NCBI GenBank assembly: GCA_023846275.1
Contig: CM043868.1
Coordinates: forward strand, 7,149,653-7,213,652
Direction: 5' to 3'
Source of the DNA: Vanilla planifolia
Lineage: Eukaryota; Streptophyta; Magnoliopsida; Asparagales; Orchidaceae
Length of the DNA stretch: 64,000 nucleotides
In this document: positions 24,150-37,199 of the stretch, piece after piece
Layout: each line of letters starts with the position of its first letter
Position numbering within the stretch: position 1 is the first letter of the stretch
The notes under the pieces: model-generated
The model's database searches: none
What the model was told of the DNA's origin: nothing
Seen by the model: only the letters and a program-made list of their open reading frames with translations
Program-made: the position numbers and the translations under genes

Positions 24150-25620
24150 TTATTTTATCTAATTGTTTTGGGATGACTATACCTATATTTGAAAATTATG
24201 AAACTTCAGAGAAAGGATTTTCATCATGTCATCCTCTATTATTTAAGAGTAAACTTTTTTTATTTAGAAATATACCTTTAAAATTTTTATTCAAAAGATT
24301 GATGATCATTTGTGAGATCTTTTTTTTCATTTTTTATGATGATTTGTGGGATCTTTTTATTCATTTTGTTTGTACTTTTTAAAGAAAGAAGTAATAAATC
24401 AAGAATGCTAATTTGATTAAATGATAAGGGAATGAATTGCATATTTTGTGCATTACCTCAAGAAATTGGTGTAAGAGTGTGTTTGGCTATAACTTATTTT
24501 GAGATGATGTAGAGATTAGATAGGTTATATGGTGAGAATGAAACTACAGATATCACTGGTAACAAGAAGGAGAAGAATCATAAAAAGAAAGAAGAGAATA
24601 AGAAGATAAAAAAAAGAAATTCAATTTAGAAATGAATCGTAGAGGTAAACTTGTATCAAGTACTTCTAATTCTAACAATGAGTCTACTATTAACTCTTGT
24701 GATGAAATATCAAATTCTTTTAGTAAATTAGTTATTGAGTATAAAAACTTAATTAACATGTAGATGATCTTAAGAAACTTTGTGCCAAATATAAACCTAG
24801 AATAATTAAATTGCATGAATAATGTGATGCACTTAAAGAGAAAAATATTTCCTTAAGTAATCAAGTTCATGCCTATATTTCTAATGTTCATTTTTGAAAG
24901 ATTCAAATAAAAATATGAAAATTAATTGTTCATGTATATTACATGTAATGATGCTTTAAAAGTATATAATGATAATTTAAGTAAAGAAAATACTTTTCTT
25001 AAAATAACTAAAGAAATCTGAGTCACTTAAGAAAGAAATCCATGATCTAAAGACAAAGTATACTAGTTTATTTTCACATGTATCTACTTGTAATCATTCA
25101 CATGCAGCTTCCTATGCTACTTCCTTCAATCATGTGAAAAAAAGGTAATGGTTAACTGAATACTTCACATGTGGTTAAATATGCTTCATCTTACAACCAT
25201 GTGATGAATAATAATGCATGTTTACATAATAATTATGAATAGAAAAAATCATATATTCATATGTTCAATGCTTTATCTATTCCTTCTTTGTATACATTTA
25301 GTTATCATGTTAAGTCTAATATTATATGTAATTATTATTCTAAATTTAAACATCTTACATTTGATTACCCAATTAAGAAATTCATAAATCTAAAGCATAA
25401 TAGATATGAGTAGATTCTTAAGGGAACAAACTTTGAAAATGTCTTTGGAAAATCATGTCATCCACACCTTATCATGATTGAACCCAGAATGATTTGGTTC
25501 CTAAACTTAATGCTTAGGTAGTTTTGTAGGTGTGTCTTTGTATTTTGGGATATATGGAGACAAGCATTGCTTTGTTCCTTTGTGTAACTCACGTGCAAAA
25601 TGTTTGTGATCCTTGGCTTA
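24150..25620 (+). mobile_element. Element 1 gag-like remnant
   Basis: The region opens with MTIPIFENYETSEKGFSS-like sequence at 24173, then gives a WDLF segment, a lysine-rich stretch near 24560, an acidic/Asn-Ser stretch, and a long hydrophilic helix-like part. Near 25.32-25.48 kb come CNYYSKFKHLTFDYPIKK, which resembles a CX2CX4HX4C zinc knuckle, and then phrases like those of the family's linker after the knuckle. The same region recurs on the minus strand at 28.9-30.4 kb. Domain identity rests on order and style, not on a search. Confidence 0.6.
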
Positions 25621-27190
25621 GCTTAAGTTGGAAGACCAAATCTTTCTAGAATTACTTATTGTTAATCAATATTAATCATTTAAAACTTGTCAGTCAATGT
25701 ATACAATTATTGCATTATGAATTCAAGCATTGTAAGCAAGTTAGTACCATATTTTCTATATGACTTTTTTTTTATGAAATATGATTGAATGATCATATGA
25801 TTTGTTATTAATAATTAAAAATGTATCAGCTTATAGCTAAACCACAATTCACTTAAGAACTCAACATAAAAAAAGTGGAAAGAAAAATTAGGTTATGTAA
25901 GATATTGATTTTAAATGATCTAACAATTCGTGGACCTTTAAAGATAATTTATTTTGGAGACCAAAATCTTAAGTTTAGATGAAAAAAAGCTGCATTTGTG
26001 ATTGACATTGATTTTTTAAAATTTGCTATTGTTAAATTTTATAACAATAAAAATTGTGACCATCATGGCTCTACTAAATTAATTGAAACTTAAAATGATA
26101 AAATAATTTTAATTAAAAAAATTTTAAAAATAATATTTACACGATTATTCTAAGGAATGGAAAATATGAGATCAATTTATATCTCTCACTTAGAAAAGCA
26201 TGTAAGAGTAGACAAAAAAACAAAAAAATGCTACATGTTTGGAGATAATTTATTTGTGTTTTAAAAATTAATAAAAATTTGATGCTGATCATAACTTTTT
26301 TATGTCTATATTAGTTATTTTCTTTTGAATAGAAAATATATAATTAAAAAGTTTGTTAATTACATTTGAAAATTAGATAGACCAAAGCATACATGTTGTG
26401 TTTGTTGAGTCAATTATAAAAATAATTAATAATTAGATGGAGTCATTGACGAACCTTGTATTAAAGAATAAAATAGAGAGATAAGAAAGAATGAGAAAAA
26501 GCTAGTCAACTACAACCTTGAGTTTAATAGTATCAAAATGCATAGAAATCAAATAGATGATATGCTAATCGAGTTAGAACATGAGTTTCTTTGAGAAAAT
26601 TAATCACAATATATTTATATTTATCATAGGAATAATATTTGTTATAGAGGCTCTAAGGTGAAAGTTTATGTCATGAATTAATAGCTAAAACACTTGAGAA
26701 AAATTAGGTATGAGATTTAATTCTTAGTCTTAGTGATCAATAATTTATTAGAGCAAATGAACTATATGAAAATAAAATAACTATTAGAGACAAGACGAAG
26801 GTTGTTACTAATGGTATATAATAAACTTCAATATTAATAAAAAAATCATAAGAATATAAGATTTTACTTTATTATAGATTATGACATAGAGGACTAATAG
26901 AATTAGAATGTATATCTTTAAAATAAAAATTGTCTTATATATTTGTAAAACTCTTTCAATGGTATAATAGAAACTACATAAATTGTATCTCCCTTATGAC
27001 ACTGTCAAAGGAGGAGATGATCATAGTTTAGATAAAATTTAGATTAGTCATAAAGTGAGGAGGAGCATACAGTAAAAGAAAGTATGATGTAAGGAGAAGC
27101 ATATATATTTCATTTTTAATATTCCTAACATTTCTTAAATATATGTTTTTACTTGTTATATTTTTAACTAAATATCTATGTCTTGTCATC
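25620..27190 (+). mobile_element. Element 1 interior of unknown content
   Basis: No pol domain could be recognised. The first 0.7 kb (to about 26345) has a clear counterpart on the minus strand of 28082-28960, so it is genuine element sequence and not a later insertion. The remainder has peptide-like stretches but no family I know. Confidence 0.5.
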
Positions 27191-27206
27191 ATCAAAAAGG
27201 GGATAT
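27191..27206 (+). other. Element 1 polypurine tract
   Basis: TCATCATCAAAAAGGGGATA directly before the LTR is the usual plant Copia 3' end, where GTCATCATCAAAAAGGGGGA precedes the 3' LTR. Confidence 0.78.
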
Positions 27207-28081
27207 TATTAAGTCACTATTGTGTTTGATGAGTCTAATTTTAAATGTTTAATATTTTATTCTAATTGACTCATTTAGTATGAAATAGGTTTATTTGTAA
27301 CGAACAATCTATGTATTTTTGAAGATGATGAATTAATGCTTTTCAAAGTATCTCAAAGTAATTAGCAAACTTCAAAGATTGAAGATATGTACATCATCTT
27401 TGAGAAAATTTTTTATTACTATGAAATAAAATGTTAGCCTTTTCATTATAAGGAACTCTCCATTGGTATTAATTTTAAATCTTATTCAAGCATCCAATTA
27501 CTCAGTCATCTCTTAAAATTAATAAATTAATATAATTCTATTTTTTAATCCATTTATCCTTTTCTTGGTTTAATCATATTTTTGTATCATTTTTGAAATT
27601 CCATGTTATGTTTAATTAAATTAAAAAAATAATTCTATTAAATTTTCATAATTAAAAAATTATCTTAAGCCACTTAAGCATGTGCTTAAATGCAAAGCTC
27701 TTGGGTTGAGTAAGCTCAAAAGGTTGGAGGTGAACCATAGGAAAAAACTTAAAGTTGGTTAAAGGCAAACTATAAGAAAAACTCTCAAGTTACAACCATT
27801 TTACTAGTGGAGTTTTTTTCAACCTTCATTGTAGGTACACATAAGTATTACTTTTGAATCAAATCATCTAAAAATGTAGTGTATCATTTTATCTTTAATT
27901 TTTTATTTTTTTAATCATAAAAATTATAAATTAATATATTTATAAATTAAAAGTATAAATATAAAACTATTTTTATAAATAATTTTTTGAAAAATAAATA
28001 CAATCCTAAATTAGAAAAAAATATTTTAAAACTCATAATTCACACCATCTTATAAGATTTGTACACTCATTTTTTACTTCA
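27207..28081 (+). repeat. Element 1 3' LTR
   Basis: It starts after the polypurine tract with sequence like the solo LTR start (TTGTGTTTGATGAGTC) and ends TTTTTACTTCA at 28081. Its last 390 bp or so align with the 5' LTR end. The middle differs from the other LTRs, so the LTR subfamily is mixed or rearranged. It directly abuts element 2. Confidence 0.75.
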
Positions 28082-30579
28082 ATTTAATTCATCACATACA
28101 AAATATTTATTTTTATCTTCTTAATTCTCAAATCAAATTAAACAAATTTTAATTAACTCTTTTTTATTAAAAAGGAAATAACCAATATAAATCTAAAAAA
28201 TCAAGATCAATCTCAAATTTATAATACTTTCTAAAAATAAAATAAATTATCTCTAAAAATAAATATTGATTGTTGTCTCATTTTTAAGTCAATATCTTAC
28301 ATGACCTAGTCTTTTGTTGTTTTCTTTCCCTTATACAATCTTACATGCTTTCCTAAGTGGATGATATAAATTAATCTCGTATTCTACATTCCTTATAACA
28401 AATATATTGATATTTATTTTTAAAATTTATTATCATTAAATTAAAAATATTTTATTTTTAAAATTCTCTAATCAATTCAACAATACCTATGACGGTGATA
28501 TTTTTTTTATTCTTACAAATTTTAACTCTAGTAAATTTAGAAAAATTAATGTCAAACACAAATCCAACTTTCTTTTCACCTAATCCGAAGATTTGTGTCA
28601 AAAATAAATTATCGATAAAGGTAAGTTAATGGTTAAATAATTTTTAGGTTTGAAGGAAAATTTAACTCTTTCCATTTTGGAATTATTCGTACATTTTCTA
28701 GTTAGTCTTGTTTGACTTGGGAGGACCTTTAATTACATCTAATGACATAAGTTAGTCTTCTATGTCATAAAATGTTCTCACATGAATGTGTAACTAGGCA
28801 TTCTAATCTATGAACTTCTAATTCATTAAACTTAATAAAAAAATGTTACCTTTTCTTCTACTAAGTAATAAATTTTGATCATCTTTTAATATTTTATAAT
28901 ATTTGTTATTAAGGTAACAAAATAGTCATTATCATATGATTAAAAATAATTTTTAAATGATTAATATTGATTGATACTAAGTAACTCTAGAGAGATTTGA
29001 CATTCTAACCTAACCTAAATAAGCTAACGACAAAAAGCATTTTGTAATGTGAGTCACACAAAATCACATAACAAGGCTTGTCTTCATATGCCCTAAAATA
29101 TAGAGGCACGCCTACAAAACTACCTTAGCATTAAATTTAGGAACCCAAAACATCTTGGATTCGATAGTGGTATGTTTTAGATGTTATGATTTTGCAAAGA
29201 AATTTTCAAAGTTTTTTCTCTCATGAATCACTCATTTCTATTATGCTTTAGATTTATGAATTTCCTTAGTGGGCAATCAAATTTAGAAGTCCAAATTTAG
29301 AATAATAATTGTATATAATTTTAGATTTAGTTTGATAATTAGATGAATGCAAAGAAGAAATATATGATGTATTGAACACATTGATATTTAATTTTTTAAT
29401 CTCTAATATTGATACAAACATACATTATTTATTGTCGCATGATTGTAAGATCAATCATGTTTAAGCACATATGAAGAATTCAAGTAAACATTACTATTTT
29501 TCACATGAATGAATGAAGTAACATATGAAGGTACATGTGAATGATTATAAATAGATACTTGAGAAAATAAACTTGCATACTTTGACATTAGATCTTGTAT
29601 TTACTTTTTGAGTAAATGAAAATTTGTTAAGTTTTCTTTAAATAAATGATTTTCTTTTCTTAAATTATCATTCACTAATTTTAAAACATCATTACATGTA
29701 ATATGCTTTGATAATTCATTCTCATATTCATTTTTTTTAAGCATTAAAACATGAAACATTAGAAATATTGGGAAGAACTTGATTAGTTCAGGAAATAGTT
29801 TTCTCTTTAAGTGCATCATATTGTTCATGCAATTCAACTATTTTAGATTCATGTATAGTAATTAATTTTTTTATGTTCAACAACTAATTTATTAATAGAA
29901 TGTTATATTTCATTACAAGATTAAAAAGTAGACTCAACTAAAAATAGAAATACTTGATACAAGTTTACCTCCATAATTCATTTCTAAATTGAGTTTCTTC
30001 TATTTCTCTTCTTTCTTTCTATGGTTCTTCTCCTTCTTGTCATCACCACGATCATAAGATTCATTCTCATCATACAACTTATCTAATTCCTACATCATCT
30101 TAAAACAAGTTGTAGCTATACGCACTCTCACACCAATTTATTGAGATAATACATAACTTAAGTAATTAATTTCTTTAGCATTTGATTAAATGAACATTCT
30201 TGATTTATTACTTCTATCTTTGAGAATTTTAAAAACATGAATAAAGAGATCCCATAAATTGTTATCAACTTTTTAAAAAACATTTTTGAAAATTTTTAAA
30301 TAAGAAAATTTTGATTCTTAAATAATAAAGGATGACATGATGAAAATTGTTAATCAAAAGTTTCACTAATTTCAACTATGGGTGAAGTCATCCTTTAGCA
30401 ATTAAATTAGACAAACAAATTAACAAAATCAAGTAGTTTGACAATAAAGTAAAATGACAAGATGGTAATTGATATTAATAAAGCAACAAAATTAAGAAAT
30501 AATTAGAATTAATAACACAAATAACTTGTACACACAAATAAAGGATCACTCTAATGAATTTACTCACTTTGTGTGAGGA

Positions 30580-30597
30580 ACCCTCTCTATAACCAAC
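30580..30597 (-). other. Element 2 primer-binding site
   Basis: The minus strand reads GTTGGTTATAGAGAGGGTTCC after the LTR end, recognisably the ATTGGTATCAGAGCAGGTTCC leader. It fixes the orientation and the LTR end. Confidence 0.7.
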
Positions 30598-31060
30598 TAA
30601 AGTAAAATGACTATCTATGAATGCCACAAGAGGATGATGACTTGTGGGTTTAAAAATATTTTTACAAATTTTTTTAATGTATTTATTTTTCAAATTTTTC
30701 TAAATATAATTTTAGGTTTGCAAAAAGACTTTATTTATAAATATATTAATGCATGATTTTTTTATTAAAAAATAATTTAAAAATTGAAATAGTATACTAA
30801 AATTTTTAAGTGGTTTAATTCAAACTAGAATCTATGTCCACCCCTTACTAAGATTGGGTAAAAAAACTCCATTATTAAAAGTATCACAACTTGAGATTTT
30901 TATTTATGGTTCACCTCCAACCTACTTTAGATTTTTTCTTATGATTCACCTTCAACCTACTAGTTTTTGTTAGTTCAACTATAACCCCAACTTTTACGAG
31001 CTTAACACCAACTTGATTTTAAATAACTCAGATTAAATTAAGTGAAATTAGCATGATCTA
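30598..31060 (-). repeat. Element 2 5' LTR, partial
   Basis: On the minus strand it carries the CATCCTCTTGTGG form of the LTR-end signature and the 'GGTTGGAGGTGAACC' phrases shared with 4745-5400 and 27.7 kb. The beginning of the LTR is not found above 31060. Confidence 0.7.
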
Positions 31061-32110
31061 AGAAATTGCATTATCATATATTTATGATCTATGTATGCAT
31101 TATGGCCCCGTATTAAAGGAGTAGTTGTCTATAAAGTTTATTACTACTTGGCTTGGCCAAAGGGAGTTATTGTTTATTAAGTTGAACATTAGGTGGTTGT
31201 GGTAAAAAGGAGTGGTTTCTTGTTTGGTTGACTCCTACTTGGCTATGGCATAATGGGAGTGAGTGGTTTTAGTGGAGTGCATACCTAACTGTATTTCAAT
31301 TTATTATCAAACTCTCATTGCTTAGATTATGCATTTTTATGGGTTTATAAAATGTTTTAAATACAAAGAATAGATCAAATAACTTCTAATGGTTTACCAA
31401 TTACTAAAATTCATTTTTCTCATGACTAAGCTAACTATTTGATATCTTCTATTCATTTCATATTATATGATAAAAGGATCATATTGCATGATGCACATAT
31501 GTTGTATAGAATAAACTATATGCTAATTAATATATTACCATACACAATTCTTAGGATTTTTCTTAAATGTTGCATCGTGGTACTATTAACCAATCATATT
31601 GTATAATAGAAATTAGCACATAGTGTGAAAAATTGGAGATTATGTAATGAAATTTCTATTTGATTATTTTATACATTTAATATTTGCCATACTAAAGATA
31701 TTAAGCTTTATACTATGTGATAACATTTTATGATTAAATAAATAAACTTACATATTAATTGTATATTTCTATAGGCTTTATCATATTGTATAACAAAGAA
31801 AAATGGAACATTATGAATATCTTAGGTTTTAAAAGAGTTGCATATCTCTTGGCTTACATGCTATACCACATTGTATGACACTGAATACTTAGTTCACTTG
31901 AATTGGTTATATTATATATGATAATATGATCATATATATGATAGCCAGTAATTCTAGGTAGAACACTAGGTTAGGCTTTCCTTTCTCTTCTTTGCACACT
32001 TAATAATACTAATTATACTAAATGGTGTGGTGATTGTATTATATATTTAATGCAATTTCAATAAATGTTTTAGTTGTCTTTGTAACTTTTAGTTTCAATA
32101 TTTTTTAAGA
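31061..32110. other. AT-rich tract with TATGAT/ATTGTATA words
   Basis: No gene is seen. From about 31.39 to 32.0 kb the words ATTATATGATAA, ATTGCATGATGC, ATTGTATAATAG and ATTGTATGACAC recur, as in 1-2950 and 46.6-47.3 kb. The first 250 bp (31.10-31.31 kb) repeat TACTTGGCT...GGAGT phrases twice. Probably old LTR sequence; family not established. Confidence 0.35.
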
Positions 32111-35100
32111 ATTGTTCCTTATAAAAGCACTCATTTGTATGCACAAAATCAAAGGTATTCTACCTAAAAGCTCTTTAAGCATGCCTTTATTGCTCAACAA
32201 CTAAAAAAGTTGTTCTGTCATATAAAATGTCCAATTATTGTGTGGTGCAAGCTCTAGAGATAAAAAGTAATATTGTTATCAATCCAAACATATGCCCATA
32301 GAACTGTCAACCTTTGAAATGCTTCTTTGAACTATGAATCTTCAAGGTGGATATCTTTCATCTGATTTCCTTCAAATTGTTTACATTGCATCTTTGGAGA
32401 CATCCTTAATCTATGGCATAATTGGTGATTTGCTTTGTCTATCTATTTTAAAATAGAATAAAACCCACTAATTAGGTATATTAGATTATAAGAAAAGCAC
32501 TTAAAAGGTTTGTTATCATCAGAATAAGTTATTTCCTTTGAGGGGTTCAACACAAAGTCCTCAAATAAAAGTTAAATCCTACTTAATTTATTTAAAGCAT
32601 CATATTTTTCTTAGTGCATCTATATCTCTCATTCTCAAAATCACTAGAATAATTCAAGTGGTTATCTAAATTTCATGATCGCATATCATGGAAGAAAACT
32701 AAAGTTGTATTGATATTACAAAAGGATCAAAATACTTATAGTTCTCACAAGTTGGATAGAATAGAAGAACAAAGGTCAACTAGTGATAAAAAAATTTATT
32801 TCACCCCTACTTAATAGTTTCATGATCATTCTAGGTAATGCATTAAAGATAAAATTTTGTTGACAAATTAGCTTTTTGTTTTAAATTTTACATAATTTAC
32901 CTTTATTTTATACATTGATAGAGTTAAATTGGCCTATTTTAGAAGAGAGACTTAGTAATTTGTAGCTATTTTCAAAGAAAATCTATTAACTTAACTTGAT
33001 CAATTCTCAAATGGAGTTAAAATACAATCGATATCCTTAGATGCACAAAAACATTACAAATTTTGAATATTTGAAGTTTAGTTTCTTGGATGAAATAGGT
33101 CATAATAAAGATGCTTTGAGGGAAATGTTCTCTAATTTTATCAAATATAGAATACCAAATGATCTCAAAGTTGTTAACTATTGCTTATTTCTCATAATGT
33201 TAGTAATTTTTATTTTTTATATTTTATGTTTCATATTTTCAAATGAATTAATTAGATCAAAAGAACTAATTGTTAATCAAGTAGGTTTAGATATTTAACT
33301 CATTGCTTTTAATTTTGATTTAAAAAAATAAAAAAAAACTTTATGATATTTTCAAAAAATTTATTCATTTAAAATTTTAAAAAATAAATAAATAAATTTT
33401 ACTTATAAAATATTTTTCCTACTTGTTACTTGAATTATACATAACATTTAGACTAATGATATATTGAGAAGAAACTAAATATGAGCACTCATTTTTTATA
33501 TATGATTTTATATTTTGAGGTGAATGTAAAGTGTGTGTGTGTGTGTGTTTATATATAAATGTTTTTAATAAGAATTACATTGATCAAGCTTGAAAGTAAA
33601 TCTCTCTTGCTTATACAAACACCTTGCAATCTATATGGTTAGATCTATCTTTCTAATAGAGATTGAGAGATCAAGAACATCATCATTTTATAAGGAAATT
33701 GTATTTGGTCAATAATATTAAAAGATCAAAAGGAATTCATGGAAAACCTAAAAAACAAGTGGTAGTTGAACAAAATAATCCACCAGAGCTTCAATTGAAT
33801 GTTGATAAAAAAACCTAGTGATCTAGTTTAGAGGAATTGAAAGAAAAATCAAAACTCGTTATTAAAAATTTTAGTTAGATCAATTACAGTTGAAAATGTT
33901 TGATTCATGGTATGCTTGGTGTGGATTTATGGGCTACAAAGTCGAAGTTTAGAGAGGATTCAAATTTTAATTAAATCCTACTTTGACTAATCGAAATGAC
34001 AACTAATTGATCAAATCATTAACATTTTCCTCCAATATGTCAAAATATCATGATGACATATTATTCAACAAAACTATAATTGCATTATTTAAACACAAAT
34101 ATCAAATCACTTAAGCATCATGGGCTAGCATAACTTGGATGGCTTTATCAAATTGCAATTGAATGCTTGTTTTGACCTTATCCAATAGCTTTGTGGCCAT
34201 ATTTTGTAAAGAATTCACAATAAAAAGCATTCTATATATTTGATAAATAGTTTTGAATTGATGTAAAATTTAGACTTTTTTTGTAATATTTTTGTAACTA
34301 ATATTACATTTTATACTTTACACCCAAAGCAATTTAAGAGTAAAAGTTTTAATTCATAGAATTAAAATGGATGTATCAAAAAATAGATACATTATAGTTT
34401 ATAATATGTTTACAAGTGAATCTCATAACATTCTCAATTCTTTGGTGGAATAGATAAATGAATGACATCCTTCAAATGAGAATCCACTGAAGAATTATGA
34501 GCATTTAAAGCTTAAAATTTTGGATGTAGGAGACAAACATGGAAATATTTTTTAGTACTTATTTTGGAGTTTAACAAGTAGAGTCTAATAAGGACCTCTA
34601 CATTGCAAGTAATTTTTCTCTCTTTCTCTCCCTCTATCTCTCATACATTTTGTCAAATATTAATCCAATTGTTTCATATTTTTGGTGTATTATAATCTCA
34701 TGTTTGTTGTTTTCAAATAAAGTATCACATTTGCATAATTAATCTTTGATTAAAAGAGGAAGATATTTTATCCAAATGCATTTTTATAGTATAACTAGAA
34801 ATTGAGTTTTAATATGATCATTCCAAAATAAATTATCCAATATAAATTTTAGAAATATAAGTTCAAATATTATGTAAAAAATATAATTATTCTTTACACT
34901 TGAATTACACATAAGATTTTTAAATAAAAGTATCTTAAAGTGGAATTGAAAGTAGGTTCTTGTCTTTTCTTATTTGATTTCATATTTCGAAAAATTACTT
35001 AACCAAAGGAATTTATATAAAACTCTACTAATTTGATCAAAATAGGAAAAACATTAGTTACATTTAATATTTTTGTATGAAACATAATGAGATGGGGAAC

Positions 35101-35400
35101 CTCCTCGCTTAATGTTACTCTTAACATTCACTAAATAATAACACCACATTTTGTTTTTGTCCAAGTCATCAAAATTAATGTTTAAATTTTGATTGCATTA
35201 ATTTGAAATATAAGCCTTTGTTCACTTGCATACATATTAAAATATAAATAGAAAGAAAAAAATATCAAACATTGTTAGTTTAAGACACCTACATATACAA
35301 GTTTATTTTAACATGTATGTTATGTTTAGTTTATTGCATGCTAGAAGTTTATAAGCAATTTTTTATAGCTGGAATAGATAGCTAGGTGTTTGTGTAAAAT
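32111..35400. other. AT-rich spacer, nothing recognised
   Basis: Open frames are short and gave no family. An 85-codon open frame at 33041-33298 ends in a hydrophobic run (FLIMLVIFIFYILCFIF) but has no other support; such runs are expected by chance in T-rich DNA. Confidence 0.45.
33531..33548. repeat. (GT)9 microsatellite
   Basis: A pure GT run, followed by a short TA run, is seen directly. Confidence 0.92.
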
Positions 35401-36149
35401 TTGATGTTAAATGAGCTTCACATATGCAACAAAAAGGTGATCGCCAGAAAGTAATTCAAATAAAATAGACTATTTGCTTAGTTGTATGTTTAGGAGTGCT
35501 CTAACAAAGTAGATAATCGCCACCAATTGGAATGTGATTATGATGGCTGTTGGTCATTGAGATGAAAAAGATTAACATTGATTAGTATTAGTGACATCTA
35601 ATACTAAGGATTTCTTTGTATCATAAGATCTATTATTTGGTTGAGGCAATCAATAAACTTGTCCTATAATGAAATAATATTATGCTAAAGATCAAATTTG
35701 AAACATTAGATAGGTTTAATCCATGATGAACTACATTGGTTTAGATGTATGTCTTTTTACCAAAGGAATAATGAGTCATACATATCTGGTGTGAATGGAC
35801 CTAATGACATTTGAAAAGGGACCATTTGAATTGACCTCTATGATTATCCAGTTTGCATTGTATGATGTATGGGAGAGTTTAGAAGGACCAAGATAATCAG
35901 TAAGAAGGATTCACTAGTCTTCATTTGCTATAACAACTTAAGATAAATGAGTCATCCAAAACAAATTGATTAAACTAATTTTTCTAGAATCTTTATTGTT
36001 ATATATGAGAAATGCTCATCATCAAGCTTGATTAAGAAATTTCATACTTTTTCGATTTGCTTCCTATCAAATACTTCAGAATAAAGACTATTATTGACTA
36101 GTTGGGCTAGCTGATTAGCTATTACATTTCCTTCTCTATAAATATATTA

Positions 36150-36960
36150 GAACTAAATTGTCTTAAAGATGAGTTAAGTAATTTTATTTAACTCATTTAG
36201 CTATCACAACAAGACACTCTTGCTACCTTGGATAATTGCATAGATCAATTTGTAGTCCAATTCCACTATAATATTTTTAAACCCAAATGTTCATAGAGAT
36301 TCAAACAAAATTGTATGGTTATGGATGTTTCTTTAATACTACCATTAGGCACCATAAATATTGAGAATACTTAGGTTTCTTTACCAAATAGTTCTCTCAT
36401 AATCCCCATGCATTCAACAGCTCTAAGATTCTCTCTTAGTGAGCAACAATGTTTAATTTTGCAAATTTCTCAAGTGAGGGTTCTCATTGCATAGTTTATG
36501 TGATTCTACATTTGAATTTGTTGAATGGAGGAAAAAATCCATGCTTTAGTAGTTTAATTAAGCTATTTTACATTTTTTGGGTAGCATTAAAAGATTGCAT
36601 AACTATTAAATAGAACTCTATTGATTAGGTAGTCACCTAGATGGTTTGATCATCATGTAGTCTAGAATTTCATGCTTTCCAAATGTTCTAATATATTTAG
36701 GATTGTAATACCTATGACACATCTAGATGACTTTATACAAGTTTTGTAAAAGGATTTAATTTATTAACTTTTACCAAGTTGATTTAATTATGATTTTCCA
36801 TCATTTGTATGTATCTAGTATGTGCAACCATTGGCTTCTGATCTCTCCCAAAAATGTAATATTGTATGTTTAATTTCCTTAATTTGGTTCCATGTAGATG
36901 TGCCTGTACCACTCCAATATCTTACGAGATGTTTGACTTTTATGAACTATGCCCAAAGTG
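36150..36960 (-). pseudogene. LINE-2 ORF2 C-terminus: connecting region and RNase H
   Basis: The minus strand gives LVRYWSGTGTSTWNQIKEIK and HFWERSEANGC near 36.9 kb. This matches the plant L1 segment after RT (family form: a W-x-G-S-G-x-x-x-W stretch followed by W-x-x-G-D-G). Further on, near 36.45-36.2 kb, come CMGIMRELFGKE, VFSIFMVPNGS and FCLNLYEHLGLKIL, which fit the first half of the plant RVT_3-type RNase H fold (a G-I-x-R-D-x-x-G strand, then A-x-x-x-G-L-x-x-x-x-x-x-G). The catalytic acids cannot all be read. RNase H tails occur in some but not all plant L1 lineages, so this helps place the family. Confidence 0.7.
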
Positions 36961-37199
36961 AATTAGAAGTGTGAAACATCTAGTAATGCTTGGTACTATA
37001 TACATCCCTTAATACATCTAGCTTCTTCATACTAAGGCCATTTTCTTCCTAAGAAAAATTTAAGTTATTCAAATAGGCCTAGTGATGCATTAGCTCAAAT
37101 CATTGTCTCCTCAAACTAACCCATTCATGATTTTTTTTAATTGTGGTTATGATTTTTTAGGAGGATAGGTTCTCATCAATGAGTTAGCTAGGGTGGATC

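Larger units (their letters stand above)
23318..28081 (+). mobile_element. Copia-type LTR element 1, old and broken
   Basis: Parts in order: a partial 5' LTR ending at 23971, a priming site, a gag-like region with zinc-knuckle-like sequence, about 1.6 kb of unidentified interior, a polypurine tract and a 3' LTR (27207-28081). The two LTRs share their 3' portions, including the CACTT/ACTTCA end, the 'AATTCAC' signature and the 'ATTATAAATTAATATATTTATAAAT' zone before it. The element is clearly dead, with many breaks. No protease, integrase, reverse transcriptase or RNase H could be recognised in the 3.2 kb between the LTRs. The heavy decay and low CpG suggest an old insertion. Gag style is closest to Sirevirus-like Copia elements, at low certainty. 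Confidence 0.8.
28082..31060 (-). mobile_element. Copia-type LTR element 2, partial, minus strand
   Basis: Read on the minus strand: an LTR (31060 to 30598), a priming site, a gag-like region (about 30.4-29.1 kb) and interior sequence down to 28082. Gag and interior match element 1 in order: the ATTGCATGAA/TGATGCACTTAAAGAG block (24.82 kb versus 29.81 kb), the 'GGAGACAAGC' block (25.56 versus 29.07 kb), the 'TCAATATTAATCATTTAAAA' block (25.67 versus 28.96 kb) and the AGAAAAGCATGTAAGA block (26.19 versus 28.35 kb). The match stops where element 1's 3' LTR begins. No second LTR was found. Broken in many places, with no pol domain recognised. Confidence 0.78.
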
